A stretch of 64,000 nt of DNA from Runella defluvii (lineage in GTDB: Bacteria; Bacteroidota; Bacteroidia; Cytophagales; Spirosomataceae). The stretch lies in the NCBI RefSeq assembly GCF_014195535.1, contig NZ_JACIBY010000001.1, forward strand, positions 561,748 to 625,747, in the 5' to 3' direction. The notes below the pieces were generated by a model that ran no database searches, was not told the origin of the DNA, and saw nothing but the letters and a program-made list of their open reading frames with translations. Shown here in pieces: positions 1 to 8,254 of the stretch (positions within the stretch are counted from its first letter, which is position 1; each line of letters begins with the position of its first letter). A program made the position numbers and the translations under genes.

Positions 1-624
1 AAGGTCAAATTTTTTGATATTGGTAAAAGTTTGACGTTCGCAGGCACCAAAATTTTCCCCGTCGGTCAGAAGTAAAATAATTTTTGAGGTATTGGTCGAA
101 CGGTTTTGGACAAGTTTTTCTACCCCCAAATCCAGCGCACTGCAAATATCAGTACCGTGGTTGCTGACTTGAGAGGTGTTGAGGGTTTGGGTAAACAAGC
201 TGAAAGCGTTTAGGTCGAACGTAAGCGGAACTTGCAAAAATGGACTACTTGAAAAAATCATGAGGCCAAACCGATTTCCGCTGAGGGAAGTAGTGAGGCG
301 TTGTAGTTCAAATTTGACTTTGTCGAGGCGAGAAGGCTGAACGTCAGTCGCATCCATTGATTTTGATACATCGACGAGCACCATGATGTCTTTTCCTTCA
401 GCAATAATGTCGCGTTCGGGTTCACCAAAAAAAGGCCCTAAAATCGCTACAATCAACAGAGCAACGTAGGTAGTTCTCAAAAAAAACTTGATGACTACGC
501 CCCGCGCAGTACTACCCAACGCCTTGGCAACGTACAAGGTTCGTCCAATGTACACACTGTACAAAATGAGGAATGCAGCAATAAAAATATACTCGACGAG
601 TGTGAGTTCGTAGTTAAAATTCAT
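1..624 (-). CDS. VWA-domain membrane protein, BatA/BatB-like (partial)
   Basis: Only the N-terminal 208 residues are in the window; the frame runs off the left edge without a stop. Two hydrophobic segments (about residues 10-28 and 45-65) precede a von Willebrand factor A domain. The MIDAS metal site is visible as DVSKSMDA (D85, S87, S89), with T158 in GTDI and D188 in LLLTDGEN. Membrane-bound VWA proteins of this shape are the BatA/BatB components of the Bacteroidota aerotolerance operon, which typically follows a MoxR ATPase. The partner genes would lie to the left and cannot be checked. ATG start at 624; divergent from sua5. Other membrane VWA proteins remain possible. Confidence 0.8.
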   Translation of the reverse strand, partial: MNFNYELTLVEYIFIAAFLILYSVYIGRTLYVAKALGSTARGVVIKFFLRTTYVALLIVAILGPFFGEPERDIIAEGKDIMVLVDVSKSMDATDVQPSRLDKVKFELQRLTTSLSGNRFGLMIFSSSPFLQVPLTFDLNAFSLFTQTLNTSQVSNHGTDICSALDLGVEKLVQNRSTNTSKIILLLTDGENFGACERQTFTNIKKFDL

Positions 625-698
625 ATCAAAACCCTAAAATCCTGTTCAAATAAACAAAAAATCCCCAAAAGGTAAACCGTGAACTGTAAACTCTCCGC

Positions 699-706
699 TA
701 ACTTTG
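699..706 (+). promoter_or_regulatory. Bacteroidota -7 promoter element before sua5
   Basis: TAACTTTG matches the TAnnTTTG consensus exactly and ends only four bases before the ATG at 711. Transcription would start at or next to the start codon, which suggests a leaderless mRNA or true initiation at the second in-frame ATG (717). Confidence 0.5.
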
Positions 707-710
707 CAGC

Positions 711-1670
711 ATGGCAATGATAGGAACAGATATTTTAGCAGTAAAAAAACTCCTTGAAGCGGGGGAAGTGGTGGGAATTCCGACCGAAACGGTCTATGGT
801 TTGGCAGGAAATGCGTTGAATGATGACGCTGTTCTTCAAATTTTTAAGGTTAAAAATCGTCCACAATTTGATCCACTGATTGTGCATACTAATTCGTTGG
901 AGAAAGTCAAAACGTTTGTGGCTGATTTCCCACCCAAAGCCCAGCAATTGGCCGAAGCATTCTGGCCTGGGCCATTGACGCTGCTTTTGCCAAAGTCAGA
1001 AGCCATTTCTGATTTGGTAACGTCGGGGTTAGGAACGGTGGCGGTACGTATTCCGAACCATCCTCTGACGCTGGAGTTACTCTCCGAACTTGATTTTCCA
1101 TTGGCAGCACCCAGTGCCAATCCTTTTGGCTACATTAGCCCGACCTCGGCGCAGCACGTTGAGAAACAGTTGGGTAAAAAAATACCTTACATTTTGGATG
1201 GAGGTGCCAGTCAAGTAGGAATTGAATCGACGATTGTGGGTTTTGAAGAAGAAGAAACGGTGGTGTATCGGTTGGGTGGAGCATCGGTAGAGGCCATCGA
1301 AAACGTAGTGGGTCCCGTCCGTTTGGTGGCACATTCAAGTTCCAATCCCAAAGCGCCAGGTATGTTAAAAAGCCATTATTCTCCCCGAAAACCGCTCTTT
1401 ATTAATGCTTTGGAGGAGGTGGTGAAAGCGTATGACGCTCAAAAAGTAGGATATTTGACCTTCAAAAAAACGTCTCCGCTCGTTCCTGCCGAGCACCAGC
1501 GCATTTTATCGTCATCGGGGAGTTATGCTGAGGCGGCCAAGCACCTTTTTGCATACATGCGCCAACTTGATGCACTTGAGGTTGAGGTGATTTGTACTGA
1601 ACTTTTGCCCGAAAAAGATTTAGGCCGAGCCATCAATGATCGTATCCGACGAGCAGCGGTTCGAGAGTGA
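711..1670 (+). CDS. sua5: L-threonylcarbamoyladenylate synthase, two-domain Sua5 type
   Basis: Makes threonylcarbamoyl-AMP from threonine, bicarbonate and ATP, the first step of t6A modification of ANN-decoding tRNAs in the cytoplasm. The YrdC domain covers about residues 8-195, with TVYGLAG, the substrate-binding KNRPQFDPL (K48, R50), GPLTLLLPK, PLAAPSANPFG and the GIESTIV strand. A linker containing APGMLKSHYSPR leads into the small C-terminal Sua5 domain (about 210-319), so this is the two-domain form and of normal length (319 residues). The first codon is ATG at 711; a second in-frame ATG at 717 is equally plausible given the promoter position. No partner t6A genes are nearby. Confidence 0.93.
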   Translation: MAMIGTDILAVKKLLEAGEVVGIPTETVYGLAGNALNDDAVLQIFKVKNRPQFDPLIVHTNSLEKVKTFVADFPPKAQQLAEAFWPGPLTLLLPKSEAISDLVTSGLGTVAVRIPNHPLTLELLSELDFPLAAPSANPFGYISPTSAQHVEKQLGKKIPYILDGGASQVGIESTIVGFEEEETVVYRLGGASVEAIENVVGPVRLVAHSSSNPKAPGMLKSHYSPRKPLFINALEEVVKAYDAQKVGYLTFKKTSPLVPAEHQRILSSSGSYAEAAKHLFAYMRQLDALEVEVICTELLPEKDLGRAINDRIRRAAVRE

Positions 1671-1781
1671 AATGCTTTATTGGACACTTTGTCCCTTTTA
1701 TGAACTTCAAAGTCGGATAATTAAGGCAGTTTTTATAGTGTTACAGTCAAACACTTATTGACTTGTTGTTGTTAGAAAAAC

Positions 1782-2576
1782 ATGGAAACCATTGATTTTG
1801 CCCAGCCCGATATTTTTGCCCAAACGGCTTTCTATATGTTTTTAGGCATTTTTGGGCGTTATGTGCTCATTGCTGCCTTGTTTTACTACTTGTTTAAAGT
1901 AAAATACCAAGCTTATTTTCAGCCAAGAGAAGTCAATTTACGACCTCGTCGTCCCGAACAGCATTGGCGCGAAATTGGCTTTTCGTTTATTACATCGGTT
2001 ATTTTTGCCGTTGTAGGCACGGCCATGGTGGTGCTTTGGCAGAAGGGATATACAAAAATTTATACTGATTTTAGCCAATATTCTATTCTGTGGTTTGTGT
2101 TTAGTATTGGCTTAGTTTTGTTTTTGCATGAAACGTATTACTACTGGCTCCACCGCTGGATGCACCTTCCAAAGGTATATAAATGGGTGCACAAAGCCCA
2201 CCACGATAGCATCACTACCTCCGCGTGGACGTCTTTTTCTTTTCACCCGACAGAGAGTATTTTACAGGCGTTAGTTCTGCCTGCGTTGACGTTTGTGATT
2301 CCCCTGCATTACAGCGCAATTGTGGTTATTTTGCTCATAATGACTACTACGAGCGTTATCAATCACCTGAATACGGAGCTTTATCCGCGCGATTTTCATC
2401 GGCATTGGTTTGGCAAATGGTGGATAGGTGCGACGCACCATAGCCTACACCATTCGCAGTTTAAGTACAACTACGGACTGTATTTTACCTTTTGGGATAA
2501 ATGGGGTAAAACCGAAAGCCCTGATTACGACAAACTTTTTGATAAAAAGACTTCCCAAGTGGGCGAATCAGCTTGA
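1782..2576 (+). CDS. Sterol desaturase / fatty acid hydroxylase family membrane protein
   Basis: A 264-residue integral membrane enzyme of the FA_hydroxylase superfamily, which uses a di-iron centre held by clustered histidines to oxidise lipids. The histidine boxes are clear: HETYYYWLHRWMH near residues 117-129, HKAHHDS near 137-143, and THHSLHHSQF near 218-227. About four transmembrane segments lie before and between the boxes. The substrate cannot be deduced; bacterial members act on sterols, carotenoids, ether lipids or fatty acids. It stands alone between sua5 and a convergent phosphatase gene. Confidence 0.85.
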   Translation: METIDFAQPDIFAQTAFYMFLGIFGRYVLIAALFYYLFKVKYQAYFQPREVNLRPRRPEQHWREIGFSFITSVIFAVVGTAMVVLWQKGYTKIYTDFSQYSILWFVFSIGLVLFLHETYYYWLHRWMHLPKVYKWVHKAHHDSITTSAWTSFSFHPTESILQALVLPALTFVIPLHYSAIVVILLIMTTTSVINHLNTELYPRDFHRHWFGKWWIGATHHSLHHSQFKYNYGLYFTFWDKWGKTESPDYDKLFDKKTSQVGESA

Positions 2577-2656
2577 ACGCATTAAAGCATAGAACTACTA
2601 TTTATGGCTCCAGAGGGCTACATCATAGTAGAATAAAGTGTACGCAATTTTGCAGA

Positions 2657-2764
2657 AAACCACATAGCTCACTTAGATTTTTCACATAGAAGACAAATCT
2701 AAAGTCCTAAGCGGCTGTTATCTCCATTTTCTATGTGTTTATTCTAATGTGATCTATGTGGTTT
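2657..2764. repeat. Imperfect 108-bp palindrome with CTATGTG motifs
   Basis: The arms read AAACCACATAGCTCAC on the left and GTGATCTATGTGGTTT on the right, and the match continues inwards with gaps over about 40 bases per arm, including a second CACATAG/CTATGTG pair. It fills most of the gap between two convergent genes (2577-2866), where nothing else is recognisable. It could be a dispersed non-coding repeat or act as a two-way terminator; it lacks a clean T-tract. Confidence 0.7.
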
Positions 2765-2866
2765 GGAATGAATGCTGATTAATCTTGCATTTATTTGTAC
2801 CCCAAATAGACAGCCTCTTTGTACAAGTCAAGGTTATCTTTGTGTAAACTTTTTGAATCAAGCCCG

Positions 2867-3742
2867 CTATTTTTTACACAAATTTTCGTACACCAACTGG
2901 ATAATTCCATCTTTTAGTCCCAAATCAGGAACGATAATTTCGGAGGCTCCCGCCCACTTCATCACCGAAATGTAGATGTCGGAAGCAGGTACGATGACGT
3001 CCGCGCGGTCGGCGTTAAGGCGAAGTTTATGGACGCGGTCTTCTTGGCTGAAGGAAGCAATGTAGTTGCGCATTCGAGCAAGTTCCTCGACAGACGTAGC
3101 GTTATCGGACGTTTTTGAGACCAAGTTAAAAAGCTTAGAAATGTTGCCGCCTGTTCCTACCGCCTTTACAGGCTCATAGCTGTCCACGTTTTCTTCAATC
3201 CAGCGTTCCATTTTTTGCCAAGCGCCTTTGCTTTCTTTGCCTTCTAGCAGCCGTACTGAACCAATCTTAAAGGACTTAGAAGCCACTTTTTGACGGTTAA
3301 AATACAGGTTTAGCTCCGTACTCCCACCCCCAACGTCGATGTGCAGGTATTGGCCATCTACCAGGGCCTGAACCACCACATTATTGATAAGTTCGGCCTC
3401 TTTGCTGCCGTCGATGATGTGGATTTTTATCCCTGTTTCATGGGCGATGCGTTCAACTACCTCGTGCCCATTGGCCGATTCGCGCATGGCGGAGGTAGCG
3501 CAAGCCATGTATCCTTCCACGTCATGAAGCTCTAGCAACAGCTTGTAACACTTCATGAGTTTGATGGTGCGTTCTTGGCTTTCGGGGGTTAGACTACCGT
3601 ATGTAAACACATCATGCCCCAAGCGGAGTGGAAAGCGGACGTACTCTACCTTTTTGAAACTGGTGTAACCTCCATCTTTCAGAACCGATGAAATTTGCAA
3701 ACGTGCCGCGTTTGAGCCAATATCAATTGCTGCTATTTTCAA
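2867..3742 (-). CDS. Ppx/GppA-family phosphatase, short form
   Basis: Belongs to the exopolyphosphatase / guanosine pentaphosphate phosphatase family of the actin-like ATPase fold. The phosphate-binding loops IDIGSNAARL (about residues 6-15) and DVGGGSTEL (about 140-148) are both present. At 291 residues it contains only the two-lobed Ppx/GppA domain and lacks the C-terminal HD-like region of E. coli Ppx, as is common in Bacteroidota. The start is TTG: the codon at 3742-3740 is the only usable start before an in-frame TAA, and a consensus promoter lies just upstream. Whether it acts on polyphosphate or pppGpp cannot be told from sequence; a RelA/SpoT gene lies at the far end of the window but is not linked. 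Confidence 0.85.
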   Translation of the reverse strand: MKIAAIDIGSNAARLQISSVLKDGGYTSFKKVEYVRFPLRLGHDVFTYGSLTPESQERTIKLMKCYKLLLELHDVEGYMACATSAMRESANGHEVVERIAHETGIKIHIIDGSKEAELINNVVVQALVDGQYLHIDVGGGSTELNLYFNRQKVASKSFKIGSVRLLEGKESKGAWQKMERWIEENVDSYEPVKAVGTGGNISKLFNLVSKTSDNATSVEELARMRNYIASFSQEDRVHKLRLNADRADVIVPASDIYISVMKWAGASEIIVPDLGLKDGIIQLVYENLCKK

Positions 3743-3765
3743 TTTTGTCTCAATTTAAGTTTCTG

Positions 3766-3773
3766 CAAAAGTA
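3766..3773 (-). promoter_or_regulatory. Promoter -7 element for the Ppx/GppA gene
   Basis: Reads TACTTTTG on the minus strand, a perfect TAnnTTTG match, about 24 bases before the TTG start codon. No clear -33 TTG is seen. Confidence 0.6.
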
Positions 3774-3815
3774 AACGGGAAAGAGCTACCATTAAATAAC
3801 CTATTTCCTAATTTT

Positions 3816-3846
3816 TTGAAATATTAGGTAATCCTGCGTAGTTTTG
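3816..3846 (+). promoter_or_regulatory. Promoter for the carbamoyltransferase cassette
   Basis: TTG at 3816-3818 and TAGTTTTG at 3839-3846 are separated by 20 bases, the full Bacteroidota sigma-factor consensus. The start codon of the first cassette gene follows 23 bases later. Confidence 0.75.
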
Positions 3847-3869
3847 TTGCCTTATATAATTCTGGTTGA

Positions 3870-5732
3870 ATGAAAATCCTTGGAATTTCAGCATTTTATC
3901 ACGACTCCGCAGCCGCCCTCATCGATAACGGCGAAATTGTAGCAGCAGCACAAGAAGAGCGTTTCACTCGTAAAAAACATGACCCTAATTTCCCTACCAA
4001 TGCGGTCAAATACTGTTTAGAGTACGGTGGGACTACCCTCAATGAATTGGACGCTATTGTCTTCTATGACAAGCCCCTTTTGAAATTTGAGCGCTTGCTC
4101 GAAACCTATTATACCTTTGCTCCTAAGGGGTTGAAGTCATTTATTACGGCGATTCCTGTGTGGATCAAAGAAAAAATGTTCTTGAAGCGCCTTATCAACG
4201 AGGAATTAGAAAAAATAGGTTACGACAAAAAGAAGCCCGTTAAGCTTCTGTTCCCTGAGCACCACTTATCGCACGCAGCAAGTGCTTACTATCCATCTCC
4301 CTACGAAAAGGCAGCAGTCTTGACCATCGACGGGGTGGGTGAGTGGGCTACCGCTTCTATCTGTTTGGGTGAAGGAAACAAGATGTCAATTCTCAAAGAA
4401 TTGCGGTTTCCGCACTCGTTGGGGTTGTTGTATTCTGCTTTTACGTACTTCTTAGGATTTAGAGTAAACTCGGGAGAGTACAAATTGATGGGATTGGCGC
4501 CTTACGGCAACCCCACTGCTCCCGAAGTTGATAAATACATCGAGACCATTAAAAAAGAACTGATTGAAATCAAAGAAGATGGCTCTATTTGGTTAGACCA
4601 ACGCTATTTTGATTATGCAACAGGTTTAAAAATGGTAAACGAAGGTGAGTGGGAGCGCATGTTTGGCATGAAGACCCGCCGTCCTGAAGACCCGCTCGAA
4701 GCCCATCACTGTAACCTTGGGTTGGCGATTCAGCGCGTGACCGAAGAGGTGGTAGTGAAAATGGCACAAGAAGCCAAACGCCTCACAGGAGCCGATTATT
4801 TGTGCCTAGCGGGTGGGGTAGCACTCAACTGCGTATCGAACGGAAAATTACAAAAATCGAACGTTTTCAAAGAAGTATATATCCAACCTGCCGCAGGTGA
4901 TGCTGGTGGGGCATTAGGAGCTGCTTTGACGGGTTATTATATTTATTTTGACCAAAAACGCGTCATTAACTACACGCGTGATGCCATGAGAGGTTCTTAT
5001 TTAGGGCCTACTTTCTCTGACATCGACGTGGAGCTTGTCGCGAAAAAATACAAAGCTTCGTTTAAGCATTTTGACAAATTGGACGACTTAACCAAAGAAG
5101 TTGCTCAGATTTTGGCAGATGGAAACGTAGTAGGTTGGGTGCAAGGCCGTATGGAATTTGGACCACGGGCGTTGGGAGCGCGTAGTATTTTGGGCGATCC
5201 ACGTAATGCCGAAATGCAGAAAAAACTCAACGTAAAAATCAAATACCGCGAGTCGTTCCGTCCGTTTGCGCCTTCGGTGTTGGCCGAAAAAGTAGGTGAT
5301 TATTTCGACTACGAGGGAATTTCGCCTTATATGTTGCTGGTTCACCCTGTCAAAGATTCGCGTCGCAAACCTTTGCCAAAAGACTTTGATGGATTCGACT
5401 TGCGTAACAAGCTTTATTATTTGCGCTCTGATTTGCCATCGATTACCCACATCGACTTCTCGGCACGGATTCAGACTGTTCACCAAGATACCAACCCACG
5501 CTACTACCAGCTTATTAGCGATTTTGAGAAGTTGACAGGCTACGGAGTAATCGTAAACACCAGTTTCAACGTACGTGGGGAGCCTATCGTTAGCACGCCA
5601 AATGATGCCTACCGCTGTTTCATGCGTACCGAAATGGACTACTTGGTGGTAGGTAACTATTTGTTTGACAAACGTCAACAGCCTGAGTGGCAAGATACCG
5701 ATAACTGGAAAGAAGAGTTTGTCCTCGATTAA
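3870..5732 (+). CDS. Carbamoyltransferase (NodU/CmcH/SxtI family)
   Basis: A 620-residue O-carbamoyltransferase: it adenylates carbamoyl phosphate and passes the carbamoyl group to a hydroxyl of a sugar or natural product. The N-terminal Kae1-like domain (about 1-360) begins MKILGISAFYHDSAAALI and holds the metal-binding HHLSHAASAY near residue 131. The C-terminal domain (about 400-570) contains GRMEFGPRALGARSILGD and FRPFAPSVL. It is first in a same-strand set with two SGNH-type membrane proteins, a 49-residue peptide and an SxtJ-like protein, which suggests the acceptor is a surface or secreted molecule handled at the membrane. The acceptor is unknown. Length is normal for the family. Confidence 0.93.
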   Translation: MKILGISAFYHDSAAALIDNGEIVAAAQEERFTRKKHDPNFPTNAVKYCLEYGGTTLNELDAIVFYDKPLLKFERLLETYYTFAPKGLKSFITAIPVWIKEKMFLKRLINEELEKIGYDKKKPVKLLFPEHHLSHAASAYYPSPYEKAAVLTIDGVGEWATASICLGEGNKMSILKELRFPHSLGLLYSAFTYFLGFRVNSGEYKLMGLAPYGNPTAPEVDKYIETIKKELIEIKEDGSIWLDQRYFDYATGLKMVNEGEWERMFGMKTRRPEDPLEAHHCNLGLAIQRVTEEVVVKMAQEAKRLTGADYLCLAGGVALNCVSNGKLQKSNVFKEVYIQPAAGDAGGALGAALTGYYIYFDQKRVINYTRDAMRGSYLGPTFSDIDVELVAKKYKASFKHFDKLDDLTKEVAQILADGNVVGWVQGRMEFGPRALGARSILGDPRNAEMQKKLNVKIKYRESFRPFAPSVLAEKVGDYFDYEGISPYMLLVHPVKDSRRKPLPKDFDGFDLRNKLYYLRSDLPSITHIDFSARIQTVHQDTNPRYYQLISDFEKLTGYGVIVNTSFNVRGEPIVSTPNDAYRCFMRTEMDYLVVGNYLFDKRQQPEWQDTDNWKEEFVLD

Positions 5733-5735
5733 AAA

Positions 5736-6869
5736 ATGACTTCAAAACTCGTCACGTCTGTTTTTAGACTTTTATTGCTTGGTATTCCATTTGTCTTGTT
5801 GTTTTTCCCTGACAAATGGAATATCAAATTTGACTACCCCTATGCAGGGTTAGTTGATAACTTCTACATTCGCCTTGCCAAGGCCATGACCTTGCTTTTG
5901 GTGCTGGTAGAATTGCTCCGCATGTTTTATTACGGAGTAATCAAAAACGAAAAAAGTAACAAGATTATCGCTAACATCGCCACCTTGGGGATTATGGTGG
6001 TTTGGTTGGTGGGATTGTTGGAAATAACCTTCATGTTTATTTCGCAAAGCCACGAAGGTGACCTTAGCAAAGCCTCTCAGATTTGGTTTGCCAAATACTG
6101 GCGTCCCATCACAGCTGAGGGTTACCGCGATTTTCCTAAAACAAACGCCGAAAAGAAAAAGAAGGTATTGGTTTTGGGAGACTCGTTTGCGGCGGGGCAC
6201 GGATTGGAAAATACGGAAGATCGTTTCTCTGACCAATTAGAACAAAAGCTCGGAGCAGATAACTACGCTGTTTACAATTTAGGGGTTTCAGGTTCAGACA
6301 CGCGCGATGAGTTTCAGCGTTTGCAGAAGTTTCCCGTAAAGCCCGAAGTATTGGTGCTGGAGTATTTTCCGAACGACATTGAGAAAGCGGCGCGCGATGC
6401 TAAATTGACTTTGGCACAGTTTCAACCTTACGATGACATTAAAATTCCAGGAGCAGGTTCGCTGGTGATGCGTTTTTATTTTCCCAACTACCTCTATTGG
6501 CAATTTCCGCACATGCCTCCTGCGTCGATTACCGATTTTGTTCAAAAATCATACACCGACACAACGATTCTGAACCCACACTTGCGTGACTTACAGAAAA
6601 TTGTGGATTATGCGCGCCAAAACAACGCTCCCATGTACGTGGTGATGGTGCCGTTTTTACAGAACGTTGAAAAAAGCAATGGTTATACCAAGCCTATTGA
6701 AGACTTTTTCATTAATCAGAAAATTCCAGTCGTTCGCCTTAGCGATCATTTGGGCAGTATTCCCCCAAAGGAGCGAATTGTGGGTAAAAACGACGGTCAT
6801 GCAAGCGCCAAAGTAAATGCGTTGATTGCCGACTTATTATATAAACAGATTCATGCAAGCACCCCGTAA
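5736..6869 (+). CDS. SGNH/GDSL hydrolase-like membrane protein
   Basis: 377 residues starting three bases after the carbamoyltransferase stop. Three N-terminal hydrophobic segments (about 8-24, 42-65 and 78-100) anchor an extracytoplasmic domain with SGNH blocks: GDSFAAGHG (block I, catalytic Ser), NLGVSGSDT (block II), EYFPNDIE (block III, Asn) and NDGHAS near the C-terminus (block V, Asp and His). SGNH enzymes are esterases or acyltransferases that often modify polysaccharides. Close linkage to the carbamoyltransferase suggests decoration of the same product, but the activity is inferred. Its 3' end overlaps the next gene by 17 bases. Confidence 0.75.
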   Translation: MTSKLVTSVFRLLLLGIPFVLLFFPDKWNIKFDYPYAGLVDNFYIRLAKAMTLLLVLVELLRMFYYGVIKNEKSNKIIANIATLGIMVVWLVGLLEITFMFISQSHEGDLSKASQIWFAKYWRPITAEGYRDFPKTNAEKKKKVLVLGDSFAAGHGLENTEDRFSDQLEQKLGADNYAVYNLGVSGSDTRDEFQRLQKFPVKPEVLVLEYFPNDIEKAARDAKLTLAQFQPYDDIKIPGAGSLVMRFYFPNYLYWQFPHMPPASITDFVQKSYTDTTILNPHLRDLQKIVDYARQNNAPMYVVMVPFLQNVEKSNGYTKPIEDFFINQKIPVVRLSDHLGSIPPKERIVGKNDGHASAKVNALIADLLYKQIHASTP

Positions 6870-7920
6870 CAGTGTGAGGCAGAAAGGTTTGTTTGCATTA
6901 ATTACCATCGTATTGATTGGGCTTTTTTGCGAACTAGCTTTTCGTCTAACCCTGAAAATCAGCAAAGAAATTCCTTTTGTTAGACCCGACTTGGCCGTTG
7001 AGGAACATTTTTATAAGGAATTGAAACTCGTTCAAAATTCGACTATTTCAACGGATAATGATTCGTTGGATGTGCTTATTTTGGGTGGGTCGGTTGTGGC
7101 TGATGAATGGAGGAGTAAAGTAGCTCGCTATCTGCAAGATTCGCTACGAAAAGGACTAAATACGTCTAAAGTTCGGTATTTTAACTTAGCCAATTTGGGT
7201 CATAATACCAACGACAACTTGTATAAATACAAGATGTTGGGAGACAAACGCTTCGATTTGGTGGTTTTTTATGAAGGGATTAACGAGACCCGTTTCAACA
7301 ATGTACCCGCATCGTTGTTCCGCTCTGATTATACCCACGTGCGCTGGTACCACGACATAGCTTTGATAAAACAACACCCTGAGATGCGTTATACAGTGAT
7401 TCCGTTTACGGTTCACTTGTTCTTAAATTACGCCTCTACGCTTGTGGGGAAACGGTATTTTATCAACGATACTCCCGACGAACGCTTTTATTCGGAAGCG
7501 TTTGACGTTAAAACCGCCCCTACGTATCGAAAAAATCTAAGTCAGATTGTAGCAACAGCACAGGCGCGTAAAGAGCCACTTATTTTGGTGAACTTTACCT
7601 ATTACATCCCCGAAAAATGGCGTAAATCAAATTTTAAAGATCAAGAATGGGATTATGCGGGCTGTGATTTATCATCGCCTATTCGGACGTGGGGAACGCC
7701 CTTGGCAGTAGAGAAAGGAATTTTGACCCACCGCGCCATGATGCAACAAATTGCGAACGAGAACAAGGGTGTATATTACCTAGATATGATGCCACTTTTG
7801 CCGCGTGAAGGCCGAAATTTCTGTGATATTTGCCATTTGACGGACGATGGTAGTCGGGTGTTTGCCAATAATGTGGCCTCCTATGTTTTGAAAAACAATA
7901 TGATTCGCAGCTCATATTGA
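6853..7920 (+). CDS. SGNH hydrolase-like membrane protein with GGS nucleophile box
   Basis: 355 residues. The start is taken as ATG 6853 (MQAPRNSVRQKG), inside the end of the preceding gene, because it gives one clean N-terminal membrane anchor (about residues 11-30). The domain resembles its neighbour: ILGGSVVAD in the block I position (Gly-Gly-Ser instead of Gly-Asp-Ser), FNLANLGHNT in block II, FYEGINETR in block III and DICHLTDDG in block V, which keeps the Asp-x-x-His pair. The pair of related genes in tandem suggests duplication and divergence, possibly to different acceptors. A consecutive cassette with the carbamoyltransferase is seen; function is inferred. Confidence 0.7.
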   Translation: MQAPRNSVRQKGLFALITIVLIGLFCELAFRLTLKISKEIPFVRPDLAVEEHFYKELKLVQNSTISTDNDSLDVLILGGSVVADEWRSKVARYLQDSLRKGLNTSKVRYFNLANLGHNTNDNLYKYKMLGDKRFDLVVFYEGINETRFNNVPASLFRSDYTHVRWYHDIALIKQHPEMRYTVIPFTVHLFLNYASTLVGKRYFINDTPDERFYSEAFDVKTAPTYRKNLSQIVATAQARKEPLILVNFTYYIPEKWRKSNFKDQEWDYAGCDLSSPIRTWGTPLAVEKGILTHRAMMQQIANENKGVYYLDMMPLLPREGRNFCDICHLTDDGSRVFANNVASYVLKNNMIRSSY

Positions 7921-8029
7921 GTTGGTTATCGTAATATTGGTTATTTTTGCGGGCGTCAGAGGGTTACGCAAAACCTCGGCTAGGCTAGTAACAACGATTA
8001 AATTTGCACTATAAAAACGTTTTAAAAAA

Positions 8030-8179
8030 ATGGATTTTCTAAAAGACTTGTTGGCGTTCTTGAGCGAGCGTAAAAAATGGTGGTTAGCTCCAATGATCAT
8101 CCTTTTGTTATTGATTGGTATCATCATCGTGATTGGTGGTGGCTCGGCCGTAGCACCTTTCATTTATACATTGTTTTAA
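8030..8179 (+). CDS. DUF5989-type 49-residue membrane peptide (SxtK-like)
   Basis: Too short for most gene callers. The frame encodes 49 residues beginning MDFLKDLLAFLSERKKWW, then a single hydrophobic segment (about 20-44) with IIIVIGGGSAVAPF and the end FIYTLF. The amphipathic ERKKWW stretch before one membrane helix is the pattern I associate with DUF5989, small proteins that neighbour carbamoyltransferases and SxtJ-like proteins. In the saxitoxin cluster the corresponding small gene is sxtK. Preceded by a 109-base gap; followed by a palindrome. Function is unknown; a role as a membrane subunit of the cassette is inferred. Confidence 0.75.
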   Translation: MDFLKDLLAFLSERKKWWLAPMIILLLLIGIIIVIGGGSAVAPFIYTLF

Positions 8180-8185
8180 TTGAAT

Positions 8186-8234
8186 GTTATCCGTTATTGG
8201 TTATCAGACTTCCTAATAACCAGTAACGGATAAC
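8186..8234. repeat. Near-perfect stem-loop between the SxtK-like and SxtJ-like genes
   Basis: GTTATCCGTTATTGGTTAT pairs with ATAACCAGTAACGGATAAC (one mismatch) around an 11-base loop. It occupies almost the whole 75-base gap. It shares the TTATCCGTTA core with the repeats at 15178-15222 and 35195-35232. It lacks a T-tract and is more likely a dispersed repeat or mRNA-stability element than a terminator. Confidence 0.75.
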
Positions 8235-8254
8235 AGATAACTTTTTCCCTAAAA

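Noticed and set aside
2772..2975. Plus-strand frame after the 2657-2764 palindrome
   Set aside because: It runs into the end of the convergent Ppx/GppA gene and shows no family features.
5088..5693. A 201-codon minus-strand frame
   Set aside because: It lies entirely inside the carbamoyltransferase gene on the opposite strand and has no recognisable domain.
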